From the IMG/VR virus record IMGVR_UViG_3300037247_000871, positions 1 to 45,225 of that record: DNA of 45,225 bases. One strand, given 5' to 3'. Source of the DNA: a virus. The notes below the pieces were generated by a model. The model saw nothing but the letters and a program-made list of their open reading frames with translations, was not told the DNA's origin and made no database searches. The position numbers were made by a program, and so were the translations under genes. The number at the start of each line of letters is the position of its first letter. Within the stretch, counting starts at the first letter, position 1. Shown piece after piece: positions 14,754 to 21,599 of this stretch.

Positions 14754-14986
14754 ACTGCCGCTTCCTGCACCACTGGAAATGGGTACGAGTTGAATTCTCT
14801 ACGCGCCGGGACACTGTGGGCGGAGGAAACGATTACACCTACTGGCGCGAGGAATGTGTTTTTTGCGGTGCTGTTTCTCGCCGGACTACCCTTAGCCCCT
14901 CCGACCGAGACACTTTCACTCTAGCTGTCACTAAAGCGGGGGTGTCATCTTCCACTGGCACCCTCGCCCCCTTCAAGGGAGCGTGA
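14750..14986 (+). CDS. Hypothetical protein whose 3' end carries repeat-element copy 2
   Basis: 78 residues starting MNCRFLHHWKW, with a C-x2-C (ECVFCG) near residue 37. The last 26 codons are encoded by the box and GC-rich hairpin found in non-coding positions at 2965 and 25631. The C-terminus (TLAVTKAGVSSSTGTLAP) may therefore be recruited sequence rather than an original domain. Coupled to the upstream ORF by ATGA overlap. Confidence 0.5.
   Translation: MNCRFLHHWKWVRVEFSTRRDTVGGGNDYTYWREECVFCGAVSRRTTLSPSDRDTFTLAVTKAGVSSSTGTLAPFKGA
14914..14970 (+). repeat. Conserved box plus GC hairpin (element copy 2)
   Basis: TTTCACTCTAGCT (14914-14926) is identical to copies at 2971 and 25637. It is followed by arms GCGGGGGTG (14936-14944) and CACCCTCGC (14959-14967) with one G-U pair and a 14-base loop. 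Unlike the other two copies it is inside a reading frame and no T-run follows, so termination is less likely. Confidence 0.6.
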
Positions 14987-14989
14987 GCG

Positions 14990-15142
14990 ATGCCTGAGCA
15001 GCCTGAGATTCATTTCCTCTGGTACTTCGGAATCGTTTTTGGCCTGATTCTGCTGGGGGGAATTTGGGGAACGATTCGCGCGCGGCGGTTGGCGAAAGAG
15101 GAGCGGTTCACGCCCACGCACAGAAGGACGCGGGAGAGGTAG
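14990..15142 (+). CDS. Small single-pass membrane protein
   Basis: 50 residues starting at ATG 14990. Residues 9-29 are hydrophobic (FLWYFGIVFGLILLGGIWG), followed by a strongly basic tail (RARRLAKEERF...HRRTRER), which predicts an outside-to-inside orientation with the tail in the cytoplasm. One of a series of tiny membrane proteins in the early region. Function unknown; a role in taking over the host envelope or in excluding other phages is possible but unsupported. Confidence 0.55.
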   Translation: MPEQPEIHFLWYFGIVFGLILLGGIWGTIRARRLAKEERFTPTHRRTRER

Positions 15143-15144
15143 GG

Positions 15145-15285
15145 ATGCTTGGGAAATACCTCATCTTCCTTGGCATGGTCTATTCGTTGGCTGCGTTGGG
15201 GTTCGTGATTTGGTTGTTTTTTCCTGTGGTGTGGCACGCGGACATTAAGCCGCTGATAGAGGAAATGCTGGGGCCGAGACGATGA
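15145..15285 (+). CDS. Small membrane protein
   Basis: 46 residues from ATG 15145. GAGAGG and AGGG just upstream decide this start over a longer frame that opens at 15064 inside the previous gene. Residues 5-27 form a membrane helix (LIFLGMVYSLAALGFVIWLFF). Overlaps the next gene by 4 bases. Function unknown. Confidence 0.6.
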   Translation: MLGKYLIFLGMVYSLAALGFVIWLFFPVVWHADIKPLIEEMLGPRR

Positions 15286-15467
15286 TTAGAATTATATTTG
15301 GCCTTCTGCTGTTTGGCAGCGCCATCAACGATGCAATAGCAGCACACCACCACGAAGTCTTTGGTGTGGGCCACAACGGGATCACTACGGTGTCATTTCT
15401 GGAATTCTTAGGAGCTTCTCTCTTGATAGCATACGGACTTAGGCAAATCGCAAGAGGGGAACGATGA
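15282..15467 (+). CDS. Small membrane protein with two hydrophobic segments
   Basis: 61 residues. Hydrophobic segments lie at about 2-20 (IRIIFGLLLFGSAINDAIA, signal-like with a possible cleavage after AIA) and 38-53 (FLEFLGASLLIAYGL). The linker contains HHHE. ATGA overlaps on both sides. No family recognised. Confidence 0.6.
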   Translation: MIRIIFGLLLFGSAINDAIAAHHHEVFGVGHNGITTVSFLEFLGASLLIAYGLRQIARGER

Positions 15468-15757
15468 GTGAAACGAAGCACACGCCTACGGCGGGAGCGA
15501 CAAGGGCTGCAAAGGCATTACACCTAGCTGGATACACTAGCTTTGCTGGGGAATCAGCAGAAGTCCGTATCGCCGAAATCATTGACCGCGAAGCTGGTGG
15601 CTGGATAAATCAAGCAGCCCGCCCTAAGGTGGAGGAGTTAGTACGGTTGGTTACAACTTGGGACTCCCTAATTGTGGGTGGAGCACATGGGGATTGGAAG
15701 GAACTAGCAGCCAAAGCCCGCGAAGTCGAAGCGGCGCTAGGGGGGAAAGCAGAATGA
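15464..15757 (+). CDS. Hypothetical small soluble protein
   Basis: 97 residues, mainly helical and Ala/Glu-rich, with a Trp in WINQAARPK and another in VTTWDS. Begins MSETK, as does the next gene (ATGAGTGAAAC in both), which suggests a shared or duplicated gene start. Coupled by ATGA on both sides. Resembles small phage proteins of unknown role found in early regions. Confidence 0.6.
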   Translation: MSETKHTPTAGATRAAKALHLAGYTSFAGESAEVRIAEIIDREAGGWINQAARPKVEELVRLVTTWDSLIVGGAHGDWKELAAKAREVEAALGGKAE

Positions 15758-15969
15758 GTGAAACTAAAAATCAGCTTTCATTGCGTGAGGAGTTGGTTTG
15801 TCTCCTACACGATGCTGCGATTTCAGGACGGGGAAGGCTTGACTCTGCGAGTTGGCTTAATGGCGACTTCAAGGATTTCATTATTCGCCTTGACCAAATA
15901 CTTGAACGAGGAAATCTTCACGCCGACACCAACTCTCCCGAAGTTCGCAAGGCCAGGGGTGCGATGTGA
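15754..15969 (+). CDS. Hypothetical small protein
   Basis: 71 residues from ATG 15754. This start overlaps the previous stop and is preferred over an earlier in-frame codon. Mostly helical (LREELVCLLHDAAISGRG, FIIRLDQILERG). Starts with the same ATGAGTGAAAC as the preceding gene. Function unknown. Confidence 0.6.
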   Translation: MSETKNQLSLREELVCLLHDAAISGRGRLDSASWLNGDFKDFIIRLDQILERGNLHADTNSPEVRKARGAM

Positions 15970-16235
15970 GTTCCGCCAAGCGAAAGAAGAGAAAGTTCCG
16001 CGTCGGGGAACCCGTTGCTGTCAGAAGGTCAAAGTTCAAGGTTGGGCAGTTGGTACACCTGCCTGTTAGAATCGTTAGGATTGACCGGCGCTGGCGTCCT
16101 GAGAGGTACATGATTAAGGCGCACGTTTCTGGATGGATACTTGAGGACATGGTTGAATCAAAAGAACTGTGTGCCATCTCTGAAACAGTAGCGCAATGGT
16201 TTGTGCGGAAATCTCGGCGAAAGGCGAAGAAATGA
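15966..16235 (+). CDS. Small basic protein with KOW/SH3-like barrel, paralogue of 22093
   Basis: 89 residues with very basic ends. KKRKFRVGEPV and FKVGQLVHLPVRI resemble the strands of a small beta barrel. The related protein at 22093 has ARFRVGEVVFH. Starts at GTG 15966 overlapping the prior stop (ATGTGAG). A nucleic-acid-binding role is possible from charge and fold but is not shown. Confidence 0.55.
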   Translation: MSSAKRKKRKFRVGEPVAVRRSKFKVGQLVHLPVRIVRIDRRWRPERYMIKAHVSGWILEDMVESKELCAISETVAQWFVRKSRRKAKK

Positions 16236-16456
16236 CGCGCCAGTGTGCAGATTGCAAAATCATCATGGGGGAGAAGTGCCCGGAGTGTGGTTCGCAAAAC
16301 CTGATTCTCCTGAACAGAGAAGGTGATTTGCCGCCCGATACGTTTGAGTGCAACAACCACCATGAATTTGCGGAAGGCGCAGGCGGAGTCACTTCGGGAA
16401 TTTGTGATTCCTGCCTAGAGAAGCGCAGGCAAGAGGTAATGGAGAAAACGGCATGA
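16232..16456 (+). CDS. Zinc-ribbon protein
   Basis: 74 residues from ATG 16232 (ATGA overlap), preferred to an in-frame ATG at 16196. Cysteine pairs CADC, CPEC and CDSC plus a single C with an NNHHE stretch are spaced for two zinc sites. Ends EKTA encoded by GAGAAAACGGCATGA, the same 15 bases that end the next gene. Function unknown. Confidence 0.6.
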   Translation: MTRQCADCKIIMGEKCPECGSQNLILLNREGDLPPDTFECNNHHEFAEGAGGVTSGICDSCLEKRRQEVMEKTA

Positions 16457-16623
16457 CCCACGACGAACACAAAGCCCGCCATCTGATGCTGCATAGGAAC
16501 CTAGACGAACTCTTGGCCGATTGGATAACGCATGAGCCGACAGCATCTATTGATCGCCCCCTCATCGACTTAATGAAGTGGTCTTGCGAGCAGACGAAAG
16601 AACCCACGGAGAAAACGGCATGA
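16453..16623 (+). CDS. Hypothetical small protein
   Basis: 56 residues from ATG 16453 (ATGA overlap). Starts MTHDEHKARHLMLHRNLDEL, helical with many His, and ends TEKTA like the previous gene. The repeated 3' end suggests slippage or recombination at gene junctions. No family recognised. Confidence 0.5.
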   Translation: MTHDEHKARHLMLHRNLDELLADWITHEPTASIDRPLIDLMKWSCEQTKEPTEKTA

Positions 16624-16817
16624 GCAGCCACAGCGAATGCAGTTACAACGGCTGCCCGCATTGTGTGGGGGATGGCTGGACGAAGCTTGCGCGGAAGCTC
16701 TTGGGACTACGTGCCGACCTCCGAAAGAGAGGATATGCGATTGTGTGGCCGAATGAGATGGAAGAATTGATTTTGAAGAACGCAAAAGAGGAAACGCTAC
16801 AAGAGGAAAGCGGCTGA
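16620..16817 (+). CDS. Hypothetical small zinc-like protein
   Basis: 65 residues from ATG 16620 (ATGA overlap). The N-terminus SECSYNGCPHCVGDGW has three Cys and a His, a plausible metal site. The rest is helical and charged. It precedes recT by 4 bases. Function unknown. Confidence 0.55.
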   Translation: MSSHSECSYNGCPHCVGDGWTKLARKLLGLRADLRKRGYAIVWPNEMEELILKNAKEETLQEESG

Positions 16818-16821
16818 AATT

Positions 16822-17955
16822 ATGACGACTACTACCGAAAAGACCAGCCTGATAAAAGTCGGTGAAGAAGTACAGAAGGTCAAAGAGTTCTTCAACACGC
16901 CCGCAATCAAAGAGGGGTTACAGCGGGCCTTGCCCCAAGCTGGCGTGAGTTTCGAGCGTCTGATGAGCACGCTGGTTAGCTGTGTCCACAAGAACCCCGG
17001 CCTATTGCTGTGTGAGCGTGGATCGCTATTCCAGAGCATCGTCCGGGCGGCACAGATGGGCTTGGAGATTGATTCTCCCCTGGGTCATGCCTACCTGATT
17101 CCTTTCAAGCAGCAAGTACAACTCATCATCGGCTACAAGGGGCTAATCACTCTGGCTTACCGCGACCCTCACTTGGTTTCACTCTACGCCCACACAGTTG
17201 GGCCGGCCGATGAGTTCAATTACGAGTTGGGGAGCAAGCCTTTTGTTCACCACAAACCCAACCTGACGCAATGGACGCTTGAACCTGAAAAGCTGGTGGC
17301 GGTTTATGCAGTAGCTAAACTCCGCAACGGCGGGGAAGTAATCGAAGTCGTGCCGGGCGGTGTTATCGAGCAGCTTTGCGTTGAGCAGCTTGCCAAACAC
17401 GGAGGAAAAGGTGTCTGGCGAGAACACTTTGGCGCGCAGGCCCGCAAGACAGCGATACGGCGAATTTCTAATCACCTCCCCAAGAGCGCAGAGGATTCCG
17501 CCCGCCAGTGGTACGAGGCGTTGGAGCACGAGCGCAGGACAGAGCAGGGACAGGTAACAGATGCGGTGGAGCTACCTGAAAGCCCTGAGCTGAGTAAGCC
17601 GTTTGTTGACGAGGGCGAATTTGAGGCTGAATCCACTGTGGTTGAAGAAGAGACGGCTGAATCGCTGCCTCTTGCTGTCTATTCCTCTGTCCGCACGATT
17701 GATGGAGATAAGGTGCTGTGCATCACGGGGTCAGATGCTTCAACCGCAGCGATCCGACAAGTTCTGACCAGGAAGAAAGATGGCCTGGGGGCAAGGTATA
17801 AGCCTGTCGTGAAAGACGGCAAAGTTGTTGACGTTCGATACCTTGCTGCTCCCACTGACAAAAACCTAGAGATTCTACGAAAAGCCTGTGCGGATTCTCG
17901 CGTAAGGCTAGAAGAAGGCCCAGAGGTTCGCTTTGGTAGCGACGAAGTGGCCTAA
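16822..17955 (+). CDS. recT: RecT-family single-strand annealing protein with long C-terminal extension
   Basis: 377 residues. Residues about 20-235 match the RecT family: FFNTPAIKEGLQRALP, RLMSTLVSCVHKNPGLLLC, AAQMGLEIDSPLGHAYLIPF, IIGYKGLITLAYRDP, VYAVAKLRNGG, and GVWREHFGAQARKTAIRR. The product coats single strands and anneals complementary DNA during recombination-dependent replication or repair. E. coli RecT is about 269 residues; here about 130 extra residues follow, with an acidic linker (VDEGEFEAESTVVEEETAES) and a small folded domain of unknown role. No RecE-type exonuclease is seen beside it; a resolvase-like nuclease is encoded at 19902. Confidence 0.9.
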   Translation: MTTTTEKTSLIKVGEEVQKVKEFFNTPAIKEGLQRALPQAGVSFERLMSTLVSCVHKNPGLLLCERGSLFQSIVRAAQMGLEIDSPLGHAYLIPFKQQVQLIIGYKGLITLAYRDPHLVSLYAHTVGPADEFNYELGSKPFVHHKPNLTQWTLEPEKLVAVYAVAKLRNGGEVIEVVPGGVIEQLCVEQLAKHGGKGVWREHFGAQARKTAIRRISNHLPKSAEDSARQWYEALEHERRTEQGQVTDAVELPESPELSKPFVDEGEFEAESTVVEEETAESLPLAVYSSVRTIDGDKVLCITGSDASTAAIRQVLTRKKDGLGARYKPVVKDGKVVDVRYLAAPTDKNLEILRKACADSRVRLEEGPEVRFGSDEVA

Positions 17956-17964
17956 GAGGAGAAA

Positions 17965-18475
17965 ATGTCGGATAAGGAAATGCCGAAGGAAGTTTCTATC
18001 ATGGGGGGCTGCCCGGTGCCCAACCTGTGTTCTCCGCTCCTCTTCCTCGCGGAACTTGAAGCGGAAGGCAAGGCGAAGAAGGCCCGGCTCCGCTCCCAAA
18101 AGAAGCGATGGGCGATGGCGAAGCGCGCAAAGAAGGGCTTTGAGGAAATCGCAAGGGCGGTGTGCTATCTGCGGCGAAGGGCCAAGAAAGCGGGCGGAGA
18201 CTCTCAAAGGCTGGAAGTATGCCGACCCGCTTTGCGTAGATCACATCTGCCCGTGGAGATGGGTGGAAGAACACACGGACCAAAATCCGCACGCTAGGGA
18301 GAACCTGATTTGTGTTCACGCCTCGGAGCACGGAGAAAAGACAGCGGTGGAGCACCTGCTGTTTCGAGGCCGGATAGTGCAGTACCTAGCGGAGTTGAAT
18401 CGGATTGGATTCCCAATGGAGAAAGTGACCTCCGCTATGGAATTTTACGGGATGAGGCGTGGGATGAGTTTGTGA
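17965..18475 (+). CDS. HNH endonuclease, apparently split by a +1 frameshift
   Basis: AGGAG stands before ATG 17965, which opens MSDKEMPKE and then a natural-looking helical segment (ELEAEGKAKKARLRSQKKRW). The nuclease itself is in the +1 frame: GRCAICGEG, then DPLCVDHICPWRW and NPHARENLICVHASEHGEK, which give C-x2-C plus the D-H, N and H residues of an HNH site, ending at 18475. The switch should lie near 18100-18150. The remaining part of each frame looks like non-coding shadow. Causes could be a mutation, an assembly error or programmed +1 slippage. The longest single-frame alternative starts at TTG 17933 inside recT. Confidence 0.6.
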
Positions 18476-18546
18476 GGCAACAACAAATCTTGAACCTAAT
18501 ACAGAACGGAGTTCGGGATATGTTGACGCTTCGCAAAGGAGATTAG
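18472..18546 (+). CDS. Possible 24-residue ORF
   Basis: GTG 18472 overlaps the HNH stop and encodes a 24-residue helical peptide (RQQQILNLIQNGVRDMLTLRKG). The coupling and composition are gene-like, but it is very short and could be chance. Confidence 0.3.
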   Translation: MRQQQILNLIQNGVRDMLTLRKGD

Positions 18547-18548
18547 GT

Positions 18549-18653
18549 GTGTGGCGGCTTAGTCTAAACAACAGGGCAGCGCCTTACCGGACAACCGACA
18601 CGGACGCGGTGTTGCAGTGGACTGGGGGTCGCCACGCAGTTTTCAATGGGAGA
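18549..18653 (+). repeat. Structured repeat, unit 1
   Basis: GTGTGGCG (18549-18556) pairs with CGCCACGC (18630-18637, one G-U), enclosing about 73 bases. It is followed by AGTTTTCAATGGGAGA. Bases 18627-18653 are identical to 18903-18929 in unit 2. No convincing long gene covers it. It reads as a folded RNA or DNA element rather than coding sequence. Confidence 0.6.
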
Positions 18654-18670
18654 TCGGTTGAGGAGTTAAG

Positions 18671-18778
18671 ATGACAAATGGGCAGATGAAAATCTGGATT
18701 GGTATCTTGATAGCCGATGGCATCATCTTAATCGTTTGTGCAGTCTTGCTGATCTGGAATTTTCATCGCTTAGGATAG
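18671..18778 (+). CDS. 35-residue membrane peptide
   Basis: ATG 18671 behind GAGGAG encodes MTNGQMKIWIGILI and then a long hydrophobic run to WNFHRLG, a single membrane helix of about 25 residues with a basic C-terminus. It sits between the two structured repeat units. Function unknown. Confidence 0.5.
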   Translation: MTNGQMKIWIGILIADGIILIVCAVLLIWNFHRLG

Positions 18779-18788
18779 AGCTTGTTAA

Positions 18789-18806
18789 TTTCAATGGGAG
18801 AGACGA
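18789..18806 (+). repeat. Short copy of the repeat tail
   Basis: TTTCAATGGGAGAGACGA at 18789-18806 equals the end of unit 2 (18918-18935). It contains an ATG that opens a 48-codon frame to 18940 running through unit 2, which I regard as doubtful coding sequence. Confidence 0.55.
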
Positions 18807-18831
18807 AATGTTTGCAGGTGATGAATGAAGT

Positions 18832-18929
18832 GTGTGGCGATCTAGTGCATGTATCCGGGGCTTGCGGAGGAATCCGACGCGAACCTGCCCCACCAGGGAT
18901 AAGGTCGCCACGCAGTTTTCAATGGGAGA
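18832..18929 (+). repeat. Structured repeat, unit 2
   Basis: GTGTGGCGA (18832-18840) pairs with TCGCCACGC (18905-18913), enclosing about 64 bases, then AGTTTTCAATGGGAGA. The flanking arms and tail are conserved with unit 1 while the enclosed sequence differs. This is the pattern expected of a conserved stem with a variable interior. The 7-bp closing stem looks superficially like a tRNA acceptor stem, but no T-arm or anticodon arm can be drawn. Confidence 0.6.
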
Positions 18930-18982
18930 GACGAGGCTGACTGACTGATGCTCGGCATCCTCAAAGCTGACGGGAGGAGTAG

Positions 18983-19177
18983 ATGGAAGATAAGTACGAA
19001 AAACTACACGACCTGATTCTTTGCACGATACATGATTTGGTCTTTGGTGGCTTTGGCTTGAAGGGAGACACCAAAGAAAAGCTGTTGCGTAGGTGGTACA
19101 GCGAATATCGGGAACGTATAGAAAGCATGGTCGAAGAGACTATGTATCCGCCGCCCACTACTGAGCATAAGCCATGA
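18983..19177 (+). CDS. Hypothetical small helical protein
   Basis: 64 residues from ATG 18983 behind GGGAGGAG. Mostly charged helix (KYEKLHDLILCTIHDLV, KEKLLRRWYSEYRERIESMVEE). Its TGA overlaps an ATG at 19174 that opens a 14-codon frame leading to the next gene. Function unknown. Confidence 0.6.
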   Translation: MEDKYEKLHDLILCTIHDLVFGGFGLKGDTKEKLLRRWYSEYRERIESMVEETMYPPPTTEHKP

Positions 19178-19218
19178 AGAGATTTTTAGCCCCCGACTCG
19201 GCAGGATGGAGGGAGTGA

Positions 19219-19401
19219 GTGGTGACTGAGGGACAGGAAATCCAAGTTCTCTTGGCTCTTAACAGGATCACAACAGAAGTCGGGTATATGCTGGAAGCTC
19301 CCACAAAGCACTTGATCGTTACGGCTGAAACACAGCTTGCGTTTGATGAAGCACTCAGGGCTTTGAAAGAGATTAGAGGATCATCGCGTGCCAGTGAGTA
19401 G
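19219..19401 (+). CDS. Hypothetical small protein
   Basis: 60 residues, starting at GTG 19219 (or the adjacent GTG 19222) behind GGAGGGAG. Predominantly helical, no motif seen. Its 3' end overlaps the next gene by 14 bases. Confidence 0.5.
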   Translation: MVTEGQEIQVLLALNRITTEVGYMLEAPTKHLIVTAETQLAFDEALRALKEIRGSSRASE

Positions 19402-19699
19402 CGACCACCAGGAACGGGCTAGGGTCAGGAGCCGTATAGGGAAGCTGATTATGAAGTTCTGCGCGATACGCTTGAAATCTGGAGAGACTTTCTTCATGGA
19501 AGAACTGCGACAGTTTATAGAGGATGGCTTAGAGGGGGCTATAGCTCCTGATTCTCCAGGCCGAATCCTACGGCAGCTACGGCAGCAGAGGCAATTGAAC
19601 TACAAAGTTGTTTGGCGCCGTCAATCTCTTTATCAGATGTTTCCCATAGGCGAAAGGCCCGCAGAGCAGGCGGAGTTGTTTGAAGCGAGGGCGGGTTGA
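19388..19699 (+). CDS. Hypothetical protein, possible winged-helix DNA-binding protein
   Basis: 103 residues starting at GTG 19388. The order helix (RSRIGKLIMKFCAIRLK), FFMEELRQFIEDGLEGAIAPDSPGRILRQLRQQRQLNYKVV and a beta-like tail (SLYQMFPIG) is like a winged helix in which SPGRILRQLRQ would be the recognition helix. The segment resembles small phage proteins encoded next to recombination genes. Fold suggestion is by eye only. Confidence 0.5.
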   Translation: MPVSSDHQERARVRSRIGKLIMKFCAIRLKSGETFFMEELRQFIEDGLEGAIAPDSPGRILRQLRQQRQLNYKVVWRRQSLYQMFPIGERPAEQAELFEARAG

Positions 19700-19905
19700 T
19701 GGCCTTACTTGGCAGCAAAGCCAGCTTCGTGAATGAGATTTCCAAACGAAAGCGGAAGTGCAGCGAGTGCGGAGAGCGAATAATGCTGGGGCAGCCATTC
19801 CTTATTTCGCGGCGGAATGGAGTGGTGAGAAAGGTTCTGTGCTCGGAGAAGTGCCGCGAGGATTTCGACGCGAGATATTGGGACGCTAAGGCAATTATGA
19901 AATGA
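19699..19905 (+). CDS. Small treble-clef zinc protein
   Basis: 68 residues from ATG 19699 (TGATG overlap, better than TTG 19696). CSECGERIMLGQPFL and VLCSEKCRED give a C-x2-C...C-x3-C zinc finger of treble-clef type. Basic overall; probably nucleic-acid binding. Coupled to the resolvase-like gene by ATGA. Confidence 0.6.
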   Translation: MALLGSKASFVNEISKRKRKCSECGERIMLGQPFLISRRNGVVRKVLCSEKCREDFDARYWDAKAIMK

Positions 19906-20201
19906 ACGCGAAGCGCAAAGGCTGGCGGCGGGAAGATCAAGCCCGAAAGCAGTTGGAGAAGGAAGGGTACTACGTCACCAGAAGCGGCGCTTCCTTGGGG
20001 GCGTGGGACTTAGTTGCGATTCGGCGGGAATGGGCGAGGGTGGAAACACAGCCGGTCGTACGATTGGTTCAAGTGAAATCGAATCGACCGCCTTCACGGA
20101 AGGAAATGGCCCGGCTCCGCAGTTTCAATACTTTTGGGGTTATTTCCCGCGAAGTCTGGATTTACCCCGACCGGAAGCCAGTGCGGATTGAGGTTCTATA
20201 G
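19902..20201 (+). CDS. PD-(D/E)XK nuclease, Holliday-junction-resolvase-like
   Basis: 99 residues. The pattern WRREDQARKQLEKEGYYVTRS (catalytic Glu at about 11), SLGAWDLVAI (Asp 36) and VRLVQVKSN (Q57-x-K59) is that of the archaeal-type Hjc/VRR-like resolvase fold. It would cleave branched DNA formed by recombination (RecT, 16822) or replication. Starts at ATG 19902 (ATGA). Its stop lies in a perfect palindrome, TTCTATAGAA (20194-20203), which may be part of a promoter or operator for the next gene. Confidence 0.75.
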   Translation: MNAKRKGWRREDQARKQLEKEGYYVTRSGASLGAWDLVAIRREWARVETQPVVRLVQVKSNRPPSRKEMARLRSFNTFGVISREVWIYPDRKPVRIEVL

Positions 20202-20230
20202 AATAGAAATTTCGCCGGTGAGGGAATGAA

Positions 20231-21130
20231 GTGGCAAAAAGAGTAATCGACGGCGAGGGGATTTGGGGTAGCACAAAGTTGGCTAGGTGCCCCGAATGGA
20301 TGAGGGCTGAGTACGCATGGCTCTATCCTCTTGCTGATGCCTACGGTTGCTTTGAGCTAACTAGTATCGCCGTCATTCGCGGAAAGGTAGCTCCCCACCG
20401 AATCAGGCTCACCGAAAAAAGGCTCCTTGAAATCTTCGATGAGTTCCACAAGCAAGGATTACTTTTTGTTTGGTGGAGAAATGGCCGGAAGTACGGTTAC
20501 TGGACAGGCTCAGACAGAACAGGAAGGCTTCCCAGGCCGTCACGGAGGTCTAAAAACTACGAAAAAGTTCTTACTCCAATAATGCCGAGAAAAGAACTAA
20601 GAGAGTATTTACAAGGACTTGGAGAGCCAACCGAGCGTCGGTTGCCCGACGGGGATGCGTCGTCTGCTTCTGCTTCTGTTCCTGCTTCTGCTAAGGCTAG
20701 TGCTTCTGTTCCGAAAGACACCGCTCAGGCTTCGCCTTCGCCCCTTTGGAAACATCTTCGGTTGACTGGCGAACAACTTGATAAGCTCGGAGATTGGTAT
20801 TCAGAATTTGACAAGATGGATTTATGGCTAGATGCCAACCCCAAGCGAAGAAAGAAAAACTACTATGCCTTTGCGGTTAGGTGGATAAATCGAATTACCC
20901 GCGCAGATGGAGAAAGCGCAAAAGAATCCGCCGTTGGCCGAGGACCACAGCCCAGCGAGGTTCAACCACTTCCTGCTGAGGCTAGAAAAGCACTAGACGA
21001 GAGGCAACGCTTGGACGCCATTTCCGACCTGGAGAGGTATCTTGCAGAAGGACAAGGAAACGCTTCGCTCCGAGGAAAATGCCGAAAGCGGCTTGAGGAG
21101 TTGCAGAAGAAAGCCCCGGTGAAACCATGA
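20231..21130 (+). CDS. Replication-initiator-like protein (winged-helix N-terminus)
   Basis: 299 residues. Residues 1-110 (STKLARCPEWMRAEYAWLYPLADAYGCFEL, then RIRLTEKRLLEIFDEFHKQGLLFVWW and YGYWTGSDR) match the N-terminal domain of phage replication-organiser proteins. A Ser/Ala/Pro linker at about 140-175 is encoded by repeated GCTTCT-type hexamers. The C-terminal half (WYSEFDKMDLWLDANPKRRKK, YYAFAVRWINR) is the helicase-loader-type region. Starts at GTG 20231. No polymerase or helicase is encoded in the window, so it probably recruits host enzymes. Confidence 0.65.
   Translation: MAKRVIDGEGIWGSTKLARCPEWMRAEYAWLYPLADAYGCFELTSIAVIRGKVAPHRIRLTEKRLLEIFDEFHKQGLLFVWWRNGRKYGYWTGSDRTGRLPRPSRRSKNYEKVLTPIMPRKELREYLQGLGEPTERRLPDGDASSASASVPASAKASASVPKDTAQASPSPLWKHLRLTGEQLDKLGDWYSEFDKMDLWLDANPKRRKKNYYAFAVRWINRITRADGESAKESAVGRGPQPSEVQPLPAEARKALDERQRLDAISDLERYLAEGQGNASLRGKCRKRLEELQKKAPVKP
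20661..20750 (+). repeat. Short tandem repeats in the replication gene (candidate origin)
   Basis: GCTTCTGCTTCTGTTCCTGC is followed by further GCTTCTG and GCTTC(T/G) units with GCTAAG interruptions, all inside the linker codons of the initiator-like gene. In lambda-type phages the origin iterons lie inside the initiator gene, so an origin here is possible. The repeats may equally reflect a low-complexity peptide. Confidence 0.3.
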
Positions 21131-21393
21131 AACCATTGAGTGAATTGGAAAACAACTGGCGCGAGAACGCTAACTTGAAAGACACCCTCGCTCCACACGC
21201 AAGCGCACAGCTTCTCAAGTGCGCCGACGAACTGCAAGCATGGTTGAGGGGATGGCACAACGAACTGGGAAAGAATGACACCCTTCCGCACCCCGACAAG
21301 CTAGGGCCAGTGTATGGAATGGCGATTGAGTATGCACGAAAGCTCATTCAAGAAAAGCTACTCGGCACAACGCGGCAGGAGGGGGAGAAGTGA
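21127..21393 (+). CDS. Hypothetical small protein
   Basis: 88 residues, helical with conserved-looking Trp (LENNWREN, LQAWLRGWHNELGK). ATGA overlaps on both sides. Coupled to the replication gene, so possibly replication-linked. No family recognised. Confidence 0.6.
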   Translation: MKPLSELENNWRENANLKDTLAPHASAQLLKCADELQAWLRGWHNELGKNDTLPHPDKLGPVYGMAIEYARKLIQEKLLGTTRQEGEK

Positions 21394-21599
21394 ACACCAG
21401 CAAGATTTTCTATATGACTGCTTACTTGCTGTTCCTTATGGGACTGATAGAGGCCATCACGAAAATAGAAACTGAACCACTTCGACTCATCGCAACAGGG
21501 CTTTGCTGTCTAGGTCTTCTTATCACAGATGAACTAAGGCGAGGGAAAGCTCCAGCACCCCCACCCACCCCGGCAGGCAAGCCGCGAGAGGAGGAGTAG
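21390..21599 (+). CDS. Two-helix small membrane protein
   Basis: 69 residues, starting at GTG 21390. Hydrophobic stretches lie at about 7-23 (FYMTAYLLFLMGLIEAI) and 32-48 (LRLIATGLCCLGLLITD), with a proline-rich tail (APAPPPTPAG). Ends at GAGGAGTAGATG, which also supplies the ribosome-binding site of the next gene. Confidence 0.6.
   Translation: MNTSKIFYMTAYLLFLMGLIEAITKIETEPLRLIATGLCCLGLLITDELRRGKAPAPPPTPAGKPREEE

Noticed and set aside
18832-18913. tRNA-like sequence with a 7-bp acceptor-like stem
   Set aside because: No T-arm (GTTCRA type), no anticodon stem, and the similar unit at 18549 has a different interior. Treated as a structured repeat.
18794-18940. 48-codon ORF through structured repeat unit 2
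   Set aside because: Starts within the repeat tail, has no ribosome-binding site, and the matching frame in unit 1 is interrupted. More likely RNA or DNA structure than protein.
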